Assembly (NCBI GenBank): GCA_017475845.1 | Contig: JAFVEU010000070.1 | Location: 1-8,500, forward strand | Reading direction: 5' to 3' | DNA length: 8,500 nucleotides | Origin: Lachnospiraceae bacterium | GTDB taxonomy: Bacteria > Bacillota > Clostridia > Lachnospirales > Lachnospiraceae | Part shown: positions 6,155 through 8,500 of the stretch, piece after piece | Layout: each line of letters starts with the position of its first letter | Position numbering within the stretch: the first letter of the stretch is position 1 | Translations under genes and position numbers: made by a program | Notes under the pieces: generated by a model | Databases searched by the model: none | Seen by the model: the letters and a program-made list of their open reading frames with translations, nothing else | Told to the model about the DNA's origin: nothing

Positions 6155-8344
6155 ATGGCTGATGTAAAAAGGAACACAAAAATCAAACAGCCGGTGAGAG
6201 GAAAGATCGCGAATGTACCGGTGGTAATGCAGATGGAGGCGCTGGAGTGCGGAGCGGCTTCTCTTTGCATGATCCTCGCATATTACGAAAAATGGATCCC
6301 CCTGGAGCAGGCCAGGCTTGACTGCGGTGTTTCCAGAGACGGATCAAATGCAAAAAATGTGCTGATGGCCGCCAGGAACTACGGACTGGAGGCAGCGGGT
6401 TACCGGATGGAGGACGTGGAAGTCCTTAAAAAAGAGGGGACTTTCCCGGCTATCATCCACTGGAATTTTAACCACTTTGTGGTATTGAAGGGATTTAAGG
6501 GGGACTATGCCTATATAAACGATCCCGGAAGAGGATCGGTCAGGATCCCCTTAAAAGAGTTTGATGAGTCCTTTACGGGGATCTGTCTTATGTTTTCCCC
6601 GTCGGAGGATTTCGTAAAAGAGGGAAAACCGAAAAGTATTCTGGATTTCGCGGCAAAGAGGCTCAAGGGCACCGCTTCTGCCGTTGCCTTTGTCATACTG
6701 ACCACCATCATCACATCTATCATAGATGTCATCAATCCTGTTTTTTCAAAGGTATTTCTGGACAGACTGCTGCCCGGTAAAAATCCGGAATGGGGCTTCA
6801 GCTTTTTATTCATGCTGGCGATCTTCTCCATTGTGCAGATCGTGGCGGAGTGGATAAGGACGGTTTATTCATTAAAGATCAACGGAAAGCTTGCCATAGT
6901 GGGCAATGCCACCTATATGTGGAAGGTACTCCATCTTCCCATGGTCTTCTTCTCACAGAGGATGGCCGGAGACATTCAGCAGAGGAAGGACGAAAATGCC
7001 TCCATAGCTTCCAATCTGGTGGAAACCTTCACTCCCCTTGCCCTTAATACCGCAATGATGTTCTTCTACCTCTTCATAATGATAAAGCACAGTGTGGAAC
7101 TTACCATACTGGGGCTTTTCAGCATCCTTCTGGATATCTTCATGGCCAGGATCATATCGGCCAAAAGAGTGAATATCACCAGAGTACAGATGAGGGATTC
7201 CGGTAAGCTTGCGGGAACCACGGTAGCCGGCATAGAGATGATAGAATCCATTAAGGCCGGAGGAGCGGAAAACGGCTTCTTCAGCAGATGGGCAGGCTAT
7301 CAGGCCAGTGTAAATACACAGCTTAACAGATATTCGGCCATTAATTATTATCTGGGAATGATCCCCCAGATCACTTCGGAGGTGATCAATGACCTTATCA
7401 CCATCATCGGCATCTATCTGACCATGAACGGCAAATTTACCCTTGGTGCGGTAATGGCCTTCCAGGGATTCCTTGCCTCCTTTACGGAGCCTGCCGGACA
7501 GCTTATAGAAGCGGGGCAGACCATGCAGGAAATGCGTACCGGCATGGAGAGGATAGAAGATGTAATGGAGTATCCCGATGATGAGAATGTGGTGAAAAAC
7601 GAGGACAGGGATGATTTCGATAAGCTTAAGGGAGGGGTGGAGATAAAGAATCTCACCTTCGGTTATTCTCCCTTGAGCGATCCCCTGATAGTGGACTTCA
7701 ATATTTCCGTAAAACCCGGCAGCAGGGTGGCTTTTGTAGGGAGCTCCGGCTGCGGAAAGTCGACTCTCGCCAAGCTCATCACAGGGCTTTACAGTCCCTG
7801 GAGCGGAGAGATAAAGTTTGACGGAAGGGACATTAAGGATATAGACAGGAACGTATTTACCGGTTCCGTGGCTGTTGTCGACCAGGATATCATCCTCTTC
7901 GAAGATACCATAAGGAATAATATCAAAATGTGGGATGATTCCATAGAGGATTTCGAGATGATCCTGGCCGCCAGAGATGCCCAGATCCATGAGGACATCG
8001 TACAGCGTACCGGCGGATATGACCATAAGCTCATAGAGGGCGGCAGCAACTTTTCCGGAGGCCAGCGCCAGAGACTTGAGATAGCAAGGGTTTTGGCCCA
8101 GGATCCCACCATCATCATTCTGGATGAGGCCACCAGCGCTCTGGACGCAAAGACGGAGTATGAAGTCGTGAAAGCCATAAAGGACAGGGGCATAACCTGC
8201 ATAGTCATAGCTCACAGGCTTTCAACCATCAGAGACAGTGATGAGATAGTGGTGCTGGATCATGGTAAGGTGGTGGAGCGGGGCACCCATGAGGAGCTCT
8301 ACGCAAAGGGCGGATACTACACGGAACTGGTCACAAGTGAGTAG
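6155..8344 (+). CDS. Peptidase-containing ABC exporter (C39 double-glycine leader peptidase, NHLM bacteriocin type)
   Basis: 729 residues from ATG 6155 to TAG 8342-8344. It cleaves leader peptides at a double-glycine-like site and exports the peptide across the inner membrane using ATP. The N-terminal C39 peptidase (about 20-150) has the complete catalytic set: Gln26, Cys32 in MEALECGAAS, His107 in WNFNHFVVLKG and Asp123 in YINDPGRG. The membrane domain spans about 170-440 with several hydrophobic segments (for example AVAFVILTTIITSII and MMFFYLFIMI). The ATPase has Walker A GSSGCGKST at about 529-537, signature SGGQRQR from 634, Walker B IIILDEATSALD (Asp657, Glu658) and the H-loop His687. 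All catalytic residues are intact, so it should be active. It has no good Shine-Dalgarno; translation may be coupled to the adaptor gene 20 nt upstream. Its substrate peptide is not in the window. NHLM-type (TIGR03796-like) is my best match; a class II bacteriocin exporter is the alternative. Confidence 0.95.
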   Translation: MADVKRNTKIKQPVRGKIANVPVVMQMEALECGAASLCMILAYYEKWIPLEQARLDCGVSRDGSNAKNVLMAARNYGLEAAGYRMEDVEVLKKEGTFPAIIHWNFNHFVVLKGFKGDYAYINDPGRGSVRIPLKEFDESFTGICLMFSPSEDFVKEGKPKSILDFAAKRLKGTASAVAFVILTTIITSIIDVINPVFSKVFLDRLLPGKNPEWGFSFLFMLAIFSIVQIVAEWIRTVYSLKINGKLAIVGNATYMWKVLHLPMVFFSQRMAGDIQQRKDENASIASNLVETFTPLALNTAMMFFYLFIMIKHSVELTILGLFSILLDIFMARIISAKRVNITRVQMRDSGKLAGTTVAGIEMIESIKAGGAENGFFSRWAGYQASVNTQLNRYSAINYYLGMIPQITSEVINDLITIIGIYLTMNGKFTLGAVMAFQGFLASFTEPAGQLIEAGQTMQEMRTGMERIEDVMEYPDDENVVKNEDRDDFDKLKGGVEIKNLTFGYSPLSDPLIVDFNISVKPGSRVAFVGSSGCGKSTLAKLITGLYSPWSGEIKFDGRDIKDIDRNVFTGSVAVVDQDIILFEDTIRNNIKMWDDSIEDFEMILAARDAQIHEDIVQRTGGYDHKLIEGGSNFSGGQRQRLEIARVLAQDPTIIILDEATSALDAKTEYEVVKAIKDRGITCIVIAHRLSTIRDSDEIVVLDHGKVVERGTHEELYAKGGYYTELVTSE

Positions 8345-8400
8345 ACACTTTCGTCATCACAACCATGAAAGATTTCCGTGCTCGTGTCCTGACGAAGTCT
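8343..8400 (+). other. Bulged stem-loop at the transporter 3' end
   Basis: AGAC (8343-8346) plus TTCGTCA (8350-8356) pair with TGACGAAGTCT (8390-8400): 11 bp with a 3-nt bulge (8347-8349) and a 33-nt loop. The stem begins in the stop codon of the exporter gene. No T run follows, so it is not a typical intrinsic terminator. It could be the first helix of the structured element that continues downstream. Confidence 0.5.
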
Positions 8401-8500
8401 TCTAAACTCGCCCCTCTATGGCTGACACAACCGGACGCGCACTTATCCCACATCTTTGATGTGGGATGCCTCCCCGGCGAGGGGCGCCCCAAATTCTTCC
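8345..8500. other. Gene-poor tail, structured, edge of window
   Basis: No recognisable protein gene lies in these 156 bases. The + strand frame containing ATG 8365 has no stop to the window end (45 codons) but matches no family I can name with confidence, and no ribosome binding site precedes it. The base pairing described for the two stem features fills most of the stretch. The second ABC ATPase gene that often accompanies NHLM exporters is not present directly downstream. Confidence 0.5.
8409..8486 (+). repeat. Nested inverted-repeat element with perfect inner hairpin
   Basis: Outer arms CGCCCCTC (8409-8416) and GAGGGGCG (8479-8486) are exact complements. Inside them is a perfect 10-bp hairpin, ATCCCACATC (8445-8454) and GATGTGGGAT (8458-8467), with a TTT loop. 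The palindrome GGGGCGCCCC (8481-8490) overlaps the outer arm and would allow a second fold. Fold potential is the same on both strands, so the transcribed strand cannot be set from this alone. The arrangement suggests a structured RNA, a dispersed intergenic repeat, or the end of a small mobile element. It continues toward or past the window end, and nothing here identifies a known family. Confidence 0.5.

Noticed and set aside
6953..8215. A 420-codon open frame on the - strand opposite the ABC exporter
   Set aside because: It is fully antisense to a gene with intact catalytic motifs, shows no domain, and arises because the sense strand rarely uses codons that give stops on the reverse strand.
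8409..8486. CRISPR array or intrinsic terminator in the tail
   Set aside because: There are no regularly spaced direct repeats, and no T run follows any of the stems on the + strand.

Overview
The window looks like a chromosomal segment of a Gram-positive Clostridia-type bacterium, most likely Lachnospiraceae. Four things point there: the rpoD-trmK-nif3 order typical of Firmicutes, a class A RNase P RNA, strong AGGAGG-type ribosome binding sites, and frequent ATA and AGG codons at mid-range GC. All real genes lie on the + strand.

Region 1 (1-3510) is housekeeping. It holds the 3' end of the primary sigma factor gene, then a tRNA m1A22 methyltransferase (trmK) touching it by 1 nt, a Nif3/DUF34 metal-binding protein overlapping trmK by 20 nt, and a large nucleoside kinase fused to a threonyl-tRNA-synthetase-like N-terminus. 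Spacing is tight enough for one operon.

Region 2 (3511-3920) is the RNase P RNA gene rnpB, closed by an 11-bp P1 helix. Just upstream is a perfect 7-bp hairpin. Just downstream, a weak hairpin plus T7 run overlaps both the P1 3' strand and the start region of the next gene.

Region 3 (3919-5621) has a spermidine-synthase-fold protein with a TTG start, then a thioredoxin reductase gene that looks broken. It has an in-frame TAG where the family normally has a Lys, and its redox motif reads C-S-T-S instead of C-x-x-C. The remainder of the frame is intact and well conserved. A GTG with a well-placed Shine-Dalgarno directly after the stop could let the NADPH-binding half be made separately.

Region 4 (5655-8344) is a two-gene peptide-export module. 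A compact 159-residue HlyD-like adaptor with one membrane segment is followed by a 729-residue ABC exporter with an N-terminal C39 (double-glycine leader) peptidase, resembling the transporters of NHLM-type RiPP/bacteriocin systems. No precursor peptide or maturase is visible in the window.

Region 5 (8345-8500, running off the end) has no recognisable gene. It is densely structured: one bulged stem starting on the transporter stop codon, then a nested element with an 8-bp outer and a 10-bp perfect inner stem. It may be a structured RNA or a dispersed intergenic repeat. This tail and the split thioredoxin reductase are the two items most worth a second look.
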